Positions 51,727 to 59,204 of a stretch of DNA of 64,000 nt are shown here, piece after piece (position 1 is the stretch's first letter; every line of letters begins with the position of its first letter). Source of the DNA: Blastopirellula marina. Its GTDB lineage: Bacteria > Planctomycetota > Planctomycetia > Pirellulales > Pirellulaceae. The translations under genes and the position numbers were made by a program. The stretch spans positions 62,001-126,000 of the forward strand of contig NZ_PUHY01000006.1 of NCBI RefSeq assembly GCF_002967765.1, written 5' to 3'. The notes beneath the pieces were generated by a model, which did no database searches, was not told the DNA's origin, and saw nothing but the letters and a program-made list of their open reading frames with translations.

Positions 51727-51863
51727 GGCAGCAGAAAAATCTGCCAAGAAAGAACATCGGCCGACGGACTAAGTCCGTCGGCCGAACATTCATTTCCCCC
51801 CCGGGATTTAATTCGAACTCACATTGGTGAGTTGTGTTTTAAGCAAGTCCTCTTCTCAGAGGA
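51727..51863 (+). ncRNA. Candidate structured RNA: four consecutive hairpins
   Basis: Read on the plus strand: GGCAG/CTGCC (51727-51745); a near-perfect palindrome with 13-base arms CGGCCGACGGACT (51758-51770) / AGTCCGTCGGCCG (51772-51784); AACTCAC/GTGAGTT (51816-51833), followed by GTGTTTT and so terminator-like; and TCCTCT/AGAGGA (51848-51863). Hairpins this dense are unusual for this window. It may be a small RNA ended by the third hairpin, a leader of the ExbB operon 265 bases downstream, or a protein-binding palindrome. Direction and transcription are not known. Confidence 0.35.
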
Positions 51864-52026
51864 GTTTATCGCGGCCGTGATTGCCTCGACGCATAGAGTT
51901 ATCGGCAGACTCACCGACCGCATTGAAGATCTTTTGGGGTGATTCTCGAAAAATCCTGCGCAACGACGCAATTCGCCACTTCATCCCAAATTAACACATT
52001 CCGGGAAGACTTTAGATTTTGCCTGA

Positions 52027-52056
52027 TTGTCACAGCCCTGATCTTCCGATTCTAAC
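52027..52056 (+). promoter_or_regulatory. Putative promoter of the ExbB-like operon
   Basis: TTGTCA (52027-52032), 18-base spacer, TCTAAC (52051-52056), 72 bases before the GTG start. Five of six and four of six matches to consensus. Inferred. Confidence 0.4.
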
Positions 52057-52128
52057 GATTAACGGAAGTTTCCCTTTTGTTCCGCTCCCTCCCCAGGATA
52101 AGCGGTGCCATCGAAAAGGAGTTCGATT

Positions 52129-53460
52129 GTGCAACAGACGGACGCCCCCAAGATCACTCAGTCGATTGCTGCCAAGCTTGGTTGGCCGCTGCTGATTGGT
52201 TCGGCTCTCACCGTTGTCTTCTATGCCGCCATCAACTTTGGCGTCATCCCGCAACATTCACTTTTACGATATGTCACGGCTCACCCGGTCGAATATGCCG
52301 AAGTCGCCATGTTCATGGTCGGCATCGCCGCATTGCTCCTCAAAGGAGGACAGCTCGTTTCCGAGCTTCGCTCGCTCCAACAGGTCGAACTTCCTCCTCA
52401 GGAATCGAGCCGCACCAAGATCGAACAAGCCCCGGCGCTGTTGGCGGCACTGCGGCAACTGCCAGAGTCGTTTCACTCGACGCTGCTCTTTCAGCGTTTG
52501 GCGAAAGGGCTGCATCACGTGCACGCCAGTCAAACGGCAGCATCGCTGCAGGATGAGATGAAATACCTGGCCGACATCGACCAGGAACGGTCCGAGCATG
52601 ATTACTCGATGGTCCGCATTGTTATCTGGGCGACACCGATGCTTGGCTTCTTGGGCACGGTGATTGGTATCACCCTGGCCCTCGGTAACCTGTCGCCGGA
52701 AGCATTGGTCAACGAACCGAAGGTCGCGATGGAAAGCCTGCTTCAAGGCTTAAGCGTTGCGTTCGATACGACAGCGTTAGCATTGACTCTGTCGATTGGT
52801 TTGATGTTCGCTCAGTTCGTGATGGGACGTATCGAGGCCGAAATCTTAAGCAATGTCGATGCGATTGCCGCCGAAGAACTCACCGCGCGTTTCGAAACCG
52901 AAGGCAGTGCGACTGATCCAAGCGTTTTGGCCGTGAAGCGGATGTCCGAGCGAACGATTCAAACCACGCAAGATCTCGTAGTTCGACAAACCGAACTGTG
53001 GCGGGAAACGGTTTCCGCCGCTCATCAGCACTGGCAACGCCTCGTTAGCTCAAGCTCCGAACAAATGGAAACAGCGCTGCACAACGCCTTGAGCGAATCG
53101 CTGAAGACGCACGCCGAGGCCCTTGCTTCCGCACAGCAGCACAGCATGCAGCGTTCCGCTGAACAACTTAACGGCGTGATCGATGCCTTGTACCAAGTCA
53201 GCTCTTCGATCCATTCGCAGCAAGAGCAAATGACCGAACAAGGTTCGATCTTGCTGAAAGTGGTGGAAGCCACCGGCGAAGTTGCGAGCCTCGAGGAATC
53301 GCTCAATCGCAACTTGGCAAGCCTTGCTGGCAAACAGCACTTTGAAGAGACGGTTCAAAGCTTGGCCGCTACGATTCACCTGCTGAACTCCCGCATGTCC
53401 GACGGCGGCCGCGCCTCGGTTCACCTCGATCGTAAACAGGAAAAAGGTCACGCCGCGTGA
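52129..53460 (+). CDS. MotA/TolQ/ExbB-family proton channel protein
   Basis: A 443-residue inner-membrane protein. Helices are at about residues 18-40, 57-73, 161-185 and 205-232. The family signature is MLGFLGTVIGITLALG (helix 3), and helix 4 is LSVAFDTTALALTLSIGLMFA, which carries the conserved Thr pattern of TolQ/ExbB channels. A C-terminal soluble region of 210 residues (about 235-443) is helical and far longer than in ExbB (about 240 residues in total). GTG start chosen from AGGAG 7 bases upstream (52117-52121); an upstream GTG at 52105 lacks one. It overlaps the next gene by 4 bases (GTGA). Together with the next two genes it should form a proton-driven motor complex. Confidence 0.88.
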   Translation: MQQTDAPKITQSIAAKLGWPLLIGSALTVVFYAAINFGVIPQHSLLRYVTAHPVEYAEVAMFMVGIAALLLKGGQLVSELRSLQQVELPPQESSRTKIEQAPALLAALRQLPESFHSTLLFQRLAKGLHHVHASQTAASLQDEMKYLADIDQERSEHDYSMVRIVIWATPMLGFLGTVIGITLALGNLSPEALVNEPKVAMESLLQGLSVAFDTTALALTLSIGLMFAQFVMGRIEAEILSNVDAIAAEELTARFETEGSATDPSVLAVKRMSERTIQTTQDLVVRQTELWRETVSAAHQHWQRLVSSSSEQMETALHNALSESLKTHAEALASAQQHSMQRSAEQLNGVIDALYQVSSSIHSQQEQMTEQGSILLKVVEATGEVASLEESLNRNLASLAGKQHFEETVQSLAATIHLLNSRMSDGGRASVHLDRKQEKGHAA

Positions 53461-55130
53461 ATCGACGTCGTCCAACACGACAATCGGTCGAGATCTCGCT
53501 CTTCCCGTTTTTGGCCGTGCTAATCTGCACCATGGGGGCACTAATCGTGCTGTTCGTGGTAATGGTTCTCCAAGCACGTACCGAAGCGGTCGCGGTCGAG
53601 TTGCCTACCCTTTCGGTACCAGCTCCACCCGAGCCGAAGCCGCAGATCGAAACACCTGCTCCGGAACCGCAGGTCGATTACACGGAGCAGATGGCCGAAT
53701 TGGAAGCCCTTCGTGAGAAACGTTTGGCTCAATTGAAAGAGACGCGACTGCAGCTCTCTGGTTTGGAAGATCATAGCCATCGTCTGACCGAGAAGATCAA
53801 AAAGCTGCGGGCTGACATTGCCGTATTGGAGGGAGAAACCACCAACGTCACGGGCAGTGCTGATGACTTCGAAACTCAGAAGACGCGTTTGCGTCAGCAA
53901 ATCGCTGAGGCGGAGTCCGAACTGGCAAAGATCCGTGAAGAAGCGGAGAAGCGGAAACCAGCTTATGCGTTGGTACCGTACGAAGGTCGTAGTGGTACTC
54001 GGAGGCAACCGATTTACATCGAATGTACCTCCGACCGTGTGATCATCCAGCCCGAGGGGATTGGCCTGACAGGCAACGATTTCCAACCTCCCCTCGGCCC
54101 AGGCAACCCGCTGGCAGCGGCCCTTCGGACGATCCGCGAATACCGACAAGGGCAAGGCGTCGGCGACCAGGGGAGTCCTTATCCACTGCTCGTTGTCCGC
54201 CCCGATGGTGCCGAGTCGTATGCTGCCGCTCGTGATGCCCTCGACGGCTGGGACGATGAATTCGGCTATGAACTGGTCGACGAGGAAACGGAATTAGCTT
54301 ATCCACCAGCCGATCGTTTCCTAGCGAAACGTTTGGTCGAAACGGTCGAACTGGCTCGTCGTCGCAAGTTCGCGATCATGATGGCCGCTCCGAAAAAGTA
54401 TGGCCGCGTAGAAGATCAGTACCTCGTCGCCAGTCGAAACGGTGGTTTCCAGGCCGTAGGTGGCGGTGGTGGTGAAGGTGATGCGTTCCTTGAGAACCGC
54501 TTTATACATGGAAACGGTAAAGGTGCTTTCGGCGAAAAACTGGGGGGCTCCGGTTTGAACGGTGGCGGAGAAGCAATGAATCCGCCAGATGGTTCCAGCG
54601 GCCAGTCAAACAGCCTCCAAGGCCAGCAAGGCTTCTATCCGCAGAACGCTCCAGCAGCCTCGCAGAATAACAACAGCAATGGGCAACAAGGCTCCCCGTA
54701 TCAGCGACAAGGACCATCGCCCGATGCCGCACAAAGTGGCAACGCCGGTAGTGGTGGCAATCGACCTTCGATGTCGCAGCCAATCGCTGCCAAACGTGGC
54801 GGCAACTGGGCTCTGCCTAATGCCACGCCACGAAGTACGGCGATCACTCGACCAGTTCAGTTGGTTTGCAGCGGCGAACAGATGACCCTGGTCCAGGAAC
54901 GAGGTGTTTTGGGACCGGCCGAAACGGTTCCGGTTGATGGCGATATGGAAGCGGCGGCCGATAAGCTGGTTCGTCTGATTCATACCCGCATCGATAGTTG
55001 GGGGATCGCTGGTCGGAACTTCTATTGGAAACCGATCCTGGAAGTCACCGTCGAACCAGGGGGCGACGCCGTTGTCCGCCAATTGGAAACCCTATTTTAT
55101 GGTTCGGGAATCGAGGTGAAACGCAAGTGA
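53457..55130 (+). CDS. ExbD-like coiled-coil membrane protein, Asp-less
   Basis: A 557-residue protein starting at the GTG of the GTGA overlap. One N-terminal helix (residues 14-38, SLFPFLAVLICTMGALIVLF) aligns with the ExbD/TolR/MotB anchor, but the conserved membrane Asp (PLIDVV) is Ala20 here (PFLAVL). A Pro-rich stretch, a coiled coil (about 74-167), a mixed domain (175-325) including VIIQPEGIGL and YPLLVVRPDGAESYAAARDA, a Gly/Asn/Gln/Ser-rich disordered segment (about 332-450) and a small C-terminal domain (463-557) follow. It lies on the periplasmic side. No OmpA-type peptidoglycan-binding motif is present. Confidence 0.78.
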   Translation: MNRRRPTRQSVEISLFPFLAVLICTMGALIVLFVVMVLQARTEAVAVELPTLSVPAPPEPKPQIETPAPEPQVDYTEQMAELEALREKRLAQLKETRLQLSGLEDHSHRLTEKIKKLRADIAVLEGETTNVTGSADDFETQKTRLRQQIAEAESELAKIREEAEKRKPAYALVPYEGRSGTRRQPIYIECTSDRVIIQPEGIGLTGNDFQPPLGPGNPLAAALRTIREYRQGQGVGDQGSPYPLLVVRPDGAESYAAARDALDGWDDEFGYELVDEETELAYPPADRFLAKRLVETVELARRRKFAIMMAAPKKYGRVEDQYLVASRNGGFQAVGGGGGEGDAFLENRFIHGNGKGAFGEKLGGSGLNGGGEAMNPPDGSSGQSNSLQGQQGFYPQNAPAASQNNNSNGQQGSPYQRQGPSPDAAQSGNAGSGGNRPSMSQPIAAKRGGNWALPNATPRSTAITRPVQLVCSGEQMTLVQERGVLGPAETVPVDGDMEAAADKLVRLIHTRIDSWGIAGRNFYWKPILEVTVEPGGDAVVRQLETLFYGSGIEVKRK

Positions 55131-56200
55131 GACGCCCGGCCAGAAAAGCAAACGGCGATCAAAACGCCCCTTCACTCGATTCGTTCCTCGATGTGGTCAC
55201 GAATCTCGTCGGTATCTTGATCATTTTGATCATGGTAGTCGGGGTGACGGCGCGAGATGCCTTGTTCGATGCGGTCAGCGGTAGCCCAGACAGTACCGTC
55301 CCCCCTGCTCTTTCGATTCCTGCTCCACAGGAAATCGCAGAACCAGAACCAACGCCTGAACCCAAGGGCCCTACCCTGGCTGAGCTGAACAGCCTAGCGG
55401 ATGACGTGGCAACGATTCAGCAAGAGATCTTGAAAACGCAAGAGCAAGCCAAACTCGCATTTGAGGAACGAAACCAACTTCAACTGTTCCTCACTTCCGC
55501 CGAGACGGCGCTGAACGAGAAACAAAACGAACTCGATAGCAGCAAGCAGGAAGAAGTTGCTCAGCAGCGCGAGTTGCTGGAATCGTCTCGACAACTTGAT
55601 GCACTCTACGATCAGATCGAGGGGCTCAGTAAATACCGCCCTGAAGTAAAGGAACTAGCCCACTACCCGACTCCACTAGCAAAAACTGTGTTTGGCAAGG
55701 AGGAGCACTTCCGTCTAAAGAACGGCCGGATCTCTTACGTGCCGATGGAACGCTTGGTTGAAGGGATGAAAAACGATGCCCGTAGTCATCTCGATCGCGC
55801 GAAACGAGATGGCACTGCGACGGCCCGAATTGGTCCAATGAATGGCTACGTGATGGAATACACGCTGATTAGCCGTTCGTACGAGATGGAAACCTCGATG
55901 GGAACCGCGACCCGCGGGGGTGTCGAGCTGAAACAATTCATCTTAGTGCCAGAATCGGATATGCTGGGCGAACCGGTTGAAGATGCCCTGAAACCTGGTT
56001 CCCGCTTTCGAGATATCATCGCATCGCTTGATCCCGCACGAACGACGATCACCATCTGGACCTATCCCGATAGCTACCACAACTTCCGTAGCGTTCGGGA
56101 CGACCTCTACCAAATCGGGTTCACCACAGCGGCTCGTCCGTTACCGGATGACTATCCCATCGGCGGTAGTCCCCACGGCGAACGGTCGTCGTCGCAATAA
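55127..56200 (+). CDS. ExbD-like coiled-coil membrane protein with channel Asp
   Basis: A 357-residue protein, third of the operon, starting at the GTG of a second GTGA overlap. The anchor helix (residues 20-42, FLDVVTNLVGILIILIMVVG) has Asp22 where ExbD/TolR/MotB carry their proton-accepting Asp (SFLDVV versus PLIDVV). A Pro-rich stretch, a coiled coil (about 85-155, with Gln/Glu/Leu repeats) and a C-terminal domain (160-350, including ELKQFILVPESDMLGEPVED and TTITIWTYPDSYHNFRSVRD) follow. A longer frame reaches back to 54998 but lies inside the preceding gene. Likely pairs with the Asp-less protein in a mixed motor shaft. Confidence 0.78.
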   Translation: MRRPARKANGDQNAPSLDSFLDVVTNLVGILIILIMVVGVTARDALFDAVSGSPDSTVPPALSIPAPQEIAEPEPTPEPKGPTLAELNSLADDVATIQQEILKTQEQAKLAFEERNQLQLFLTSAETALNEKQNELDSSKQEEVAQQRELLESSRQLDALYDQIEGLSKYRPEVKELAHYPTPLAKTVFGKEEHFRLKNGRISYVPMERLVEGMKNDARSHLDRAKRDGTATARIGPMNGYVMEYTLISRSYEMETSMGTATRGGVELKQFILVPESDMLGEPVEDALKPGSRFRDIIASLDPARTTITIWTYPDSYHNFRSVRDDLYQIGFTTAARPLPDDYPIGGSPHGERSSSQ

Positions 56201-56254
56201 GGCAAATGCTTTACAATGGGGGCTTTGTCACGCGACACTTTCCCCATTGTGTTC

Positions 56255-57610
56255 ATGAATCCGACCGCCGAACAGTTAACCGACTGGGACAAACGCTACG
56301 TGTGGCACGCCTTCACCCAAATGGCATGCTACGAACCGCTGATCATCGAATCGGCCGAAGGATGCGAGCTGATCGATATCGAAGGACGTCGCCTCTTAGA
56401 TGGCGTGAGCAGCATGTGGTGCAACGTCCATGGGCATCGTCACCCGAAACTTGATCAAGCGGTGAAAGATCAGTTAGATAAGGTCGCGCATGTGACCAAT
56501 TTGGGCTGCTCGAACAGCACGGCAATTCTTCTAGCCAAGCGACTAGCAGAAATCACCCCTGGCGATCTCAACCATAGTTTCTTCTGCAGCGATGGTGCCT
56601 CGGCATTGGAAGTCGCCATCAAATTGGCCTTTCAATATTGGCATCAGTGTGACAACCCACGTCCGAAAAAGACAACCTACATCGGATTCGAGGACGCCTA
56701 CCATGGCGACACCATTGGCACGATTAGTGTCGGTGGCGTTGACCAGTTTAACGCGGTTTTCAAACCGCTCATGTTTCCAGTCCATCGGTTACCCATTCCA
56801 GATCGACGCGTGCCTGACGAAGCTTCGGCTTGCACCTACCACTTGCGGATCTTGGAAGAATCATTGGAAAAGCATCACGAGGCAATCGCAGCCCTCGTGA
56901 TCGAACCTTTGGTTCTGGGTGCGGCAGGAATGATCGTTCAACCGCCCGGATATCTTCGCGGTGTCCGCGAACTCACGAAGAAATACAACGTGCTGATGAT
57001 TGCCGACGAAGTTGCCGTTGGACTGGGCCGAACCGGGACCATGTTCGCTTGCCAACAAGAGGAGGTTGTCCCCGACATCCTTTGCCTGGGTAAAGGACTC
57101 AGTGGTGGCTATCTGCCAATGAGTGCCGCGATTGCGACCACTGAGATTTGGAATGCTTACCTTGGTGAATTCAGTGAAGCGAAACAGCTTTGCCATGGGC
57201 ACACGTTCGGTGGCAATCCGCTCGGCTCGGCGGTTGCCTTGGCAACGATCGACCTGTTTGACGAAGAGAAGACTCTTAAGCAATTACCTCCAAAAGTTGC
57301 TCGCATTACCGAGCATCTCGCAAAGCTGAAGAAGCATCCGCACGTCGGCGATGTTCGTCAACGGGGCATGATCGCTGCCGTAGAAATCGTGCGAGACAAA
57401 GTTACCGGCGAACATTTCCCTTGGACCGAACGTCACGGCCATCAGGTATGCCAGTTCGCGCTCAAACATGGCGTTTGGATTCGTCCGTTAGGAGATGTGC
57501 TGGTTATCATGCCACCACTTTCTGTTTCGCTCGAGCAGATTGATCAACTGTGTGAGGTGATCGGAGCAGGAATCGATGCCGTTACGAAAGGCAAGGACGC
57601 ATCCCGATGA
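56255..57610 (+). CDS. bioA: Adenosylmethionine-8-amino-7-oxononanoate aminotransferase
   Basis: A 451-residue PLP enzyme of the class III aminotransferases; third-last step of biotin synthesis (KAPA to DAPA using SAM as amino donor). Motifs: DKRYVWHAFTQM and the substrate-gating SSMWCNVHGHRHP typical of BioA, Asp251-Glu252 (MIADEVAVGLGRTGTMFA) and the PLP lysine Lys280 in CLGKGLSGGYLPMSAA. ATG at 56255 chosen for homology; 13 additional codons are open upstream. The other bio genes are absent from the window. Its stop overlaps the next start (ATGA). Confidence 0.94.
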   Translation: MNPTAEQLTDWDKRYVWHAFTQMACYEPLIIESAEGCELIDIEGRRLLDGVSSMWCNVHGHRHPKLDQAVKDQLDKVAHVTNLGCSNSTAILLAKRLAEITPGDLNHSFFCSDGASALEVAIKLAFQYWHQCDNPRPKKTTYIGFEDAYHGDTIGTISVGGVDQFNAVFKPLMFPVHRLPIPDRRVPDEASACTYHLRILEESLEKHHEAIAALVIEPLVLGAAGMIVQPPGYLRGVRELTKKYNVLMIADEVAVGLGRTGTMFACQQEEVVPDILCLGKGLSGGYLPMSAAIATTEIWNAYLGEFSEAKQLCHGHTFGGNPLGSAVALATIDLFDEEKTLKQLPPKVARITEHLAKLKKHPHVGDVRQRGMIAAVEIVRDKVTGEHFPWTERHGHQVCQFALKHGVWIRPLGDVLVIMPPLSVSLEQIDQLCEVIGAGIDAVTKGKDASR

Positions 57611-58329
57611 ACGACTATCGCTTTCTTTTGATTCAGATTCGTGACGCCGACGATCCCATCCGCGAGCAAGAGATTGCCTGCTTTGCCACGGCCCTCGATT
57701 GCCCAGCGTCGTCCATTGGCGTGTTCGACCTTCTGAATACCGAGCTTCAATCATCCCACTTGATCAACTACGACATGGTCGTGATCGGCGGTTCTGGTCG
57801 CTATAGCGTCACCAGCGAAGCACCTTGGATGTACAAGGCGTTAGTAAGCTTGCAAAGACTGCTCGATAGTGGCAAACCGGTGTTTGCTTCATGCTGGGGA
57901 TTTCAAGCGTTGGCCCGTGCAGCTGGAGGCCAAGTGATTCATGACTTGGAAAATGCGGAACTCGGGACACATCACGTCTTCCTTACCGATGCAGGGAAGC
58001 AAGACCCGGTCTTCTCGCAGCTTCCTGAGTCGTTCTTGGCTTATATGGGCCATGAAGATCGTGTGATTGAACTGCCGCCTGGGACGACTTTATTAGCAAC
58101 AAACTCGCGAGTCGCTCAACAGGCGTTTCGATTTGATCATCGCCCGGTGTACTGCACGCAGTTCCATCCGGAGCTGACACTCGATTCATTGCACAAGCGA
58201 ATCGAGGCCTATCCTGAATATTGCGAGCGGATCGCAAAGATTCCTTTCGACGAGTTTCGAAGGCAGTGCGAGCCTGGCCCCGAAAGCGAGTCCATCTTGA
58301 GGTATTTCATCAAGCATGTAGTCGGTTGA
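57607..58329 (+). CDS. Class I glutamine amidotransferase-like protein
   Basis: A 240-residue protein of the GATase1 family. The catalytic Cys96 is in FASCWGFQALARAAG (usual pattern G-x-C-x-G-x-Q, with Ser in place of the first Gly), and His187-Pro-Glu189 in CTQFHPEL completes the triad. The stand-alone form resembles GMP-synthase-type glutaminases used in amide transfers or gamma-glutamyl hydrolysis. Whether it hydrolyses glutamine or another gamma-glutamyl compound is unknown. It overlaps bioA by 4 bases, suggesting a linked expression, but no functional link with biotin is known to me. Confidence 0.87.
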   Translation: MNDYRFLLIQIRDADDPIREQEIACFATALDCPASSIGVFDLLNTELQSSHLINYDMVVIGGSGRYSVTSEAPWMYKALVSLQRLLDSGKPVFASCWGFQALARAAGGQVIHDLENAELGTHHVFLTDAGKQDPVFSQLPESFLAYMGHEDRVIELPPGTTLLATNSRVAQQAFRFDHRPVYCTQFHPELTLDSLHKRIEAYPEYCERIAKIPFDEFRRQCEPGPESESILRYFIKHVVG

Positions 58330-58517
58330 TATTCCTTAATAAGTGCCAGAATATCCGTTACTTTCGCTAGGTTCCCTACAATCGCATTGCGGAATCATGC
58401 ATCCTCTTCTCTCTCTGCTGGTTGCAATTCTGTACTGACCTACGCTTGAACTCAGACATAGTGCGCCCAAAAGTGCGCTAACGCTGAACAGTCAAGCAAA
58501 TCTGGGGCAGCAGATAA

Positions 58518-59204
58518 ATGGAAAGCAACTCTCACATCCAGCATGCTGGATTTCGGAATGCGACGTATACGACGTCGAACCGCACCATATTAACGGCCAT
58601 GTTTGCCGTTTGGATTTCGTTGGTGGGAGCAGGCTTTCTTGCGATGTTGATTTATCAGCACGACGCCAAGCCGCACCCTGAGATTGTTTCTCGATGGCCT
58701 AACTCGACCGATATTTCCCGTGATTCGACACGTTGTAACTTACTGGTTTTCCTGCATCCACGATGCGCGTGCTCGCTGGCAACGCTCAACGAGCTTGCGC
58801 GAATTCAATCGCAATGCCAGGATCAACTTGCCATCAAGATACTCATGTATCAACCAGCCGATGCGGAAGCTGATTGGCTTGAATCTCCCATTGTTGACTT
58901 GGCAGAACAAATTCCAGGTGCGGAACGAATCGTTGATCGAGACGGAGTCGAAGCAAGTCGCTTCGGAGCCAATACTTCGGGACAAGTCATCCTATTTGAC
59001 CCAAATGGATCACGGGTCTTTACTGGTGGTATTACCCCGTCCCGCGCACACGAAGGGGACAGCATCGGCCGGCAGACCATTGAAAGCTATGTGTGCCGTG
59101 GAGAAATCTCGGTCGATTACGCGAAGACATTTGGATGTCCGCTATGGGATACCAAGCCCAACTCACCTAGCAAGCCGAGGACTCTGAATGATGGCGTTCA
59201 GTGA
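58518..59204 (+). CDS. RedB-like protein
   Basis: A 228-residue protein with one N-terminal membrane helix (residues about 25-47, LTAMFAVWISLVGAGFLAML) and a thioredoxin-like domain (about 70-200). The Cys pair in FLHPRCACSLATLNEL sits where thioredoxin-fold proteins have their active site, with a single residue between the cysteines (CxC). Another Cys pair is near the C-terminus (VCRGE and GCPLW). It resembles the RedB proteins found in planctomycetes and related bacteria, of unknown role. The stop overlaps the start of the hybrid kinase by 17 bases, so the two are probably co-translated. Confidence 0.75.
   Translation: MESNSHIQHAGFRNATYTTSNRTILTAMFAVWISLVGAGFLAMLIYQHDAKPHPEIVSRWPNSTDISRDSTRCNLLVFLHPRCACSLATLNELARIQSQCQDQLAIKILMYQPADAEADWLESPIVDLAEQIPGAERIVDRDGVEASRFGANTSGQVILFDPNGSRVFTGGITPSRAHEGDSIGRQTIESYVCRGEISVDYAKTFGCPLWDTKPNSPSKPRTLNDGVQ

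Larger units (their letters stand above)
51485..52128. other. 644-base intergenic region before the ExbB-like operon
   Basis: The region separates divergent transcription units. It contains a run of hairpins (51727-51863) and a likely promoter (52027-52056). A 73-codon open frame at 51609-51830 runs through the hairpins and is unlikely to be a gene. The rest shows nothing recognisable. Confidence 0.5.

Noticed and set aside
52129-56200. Zorya-type (ZorAB) defence system
   Set aside because: The channel protein is MotA-like with a long helical tail, but there is no OmpA-type peptidoglycan-binding domain in the partners and no ZorC/D/E effector genes follow; bioA does.
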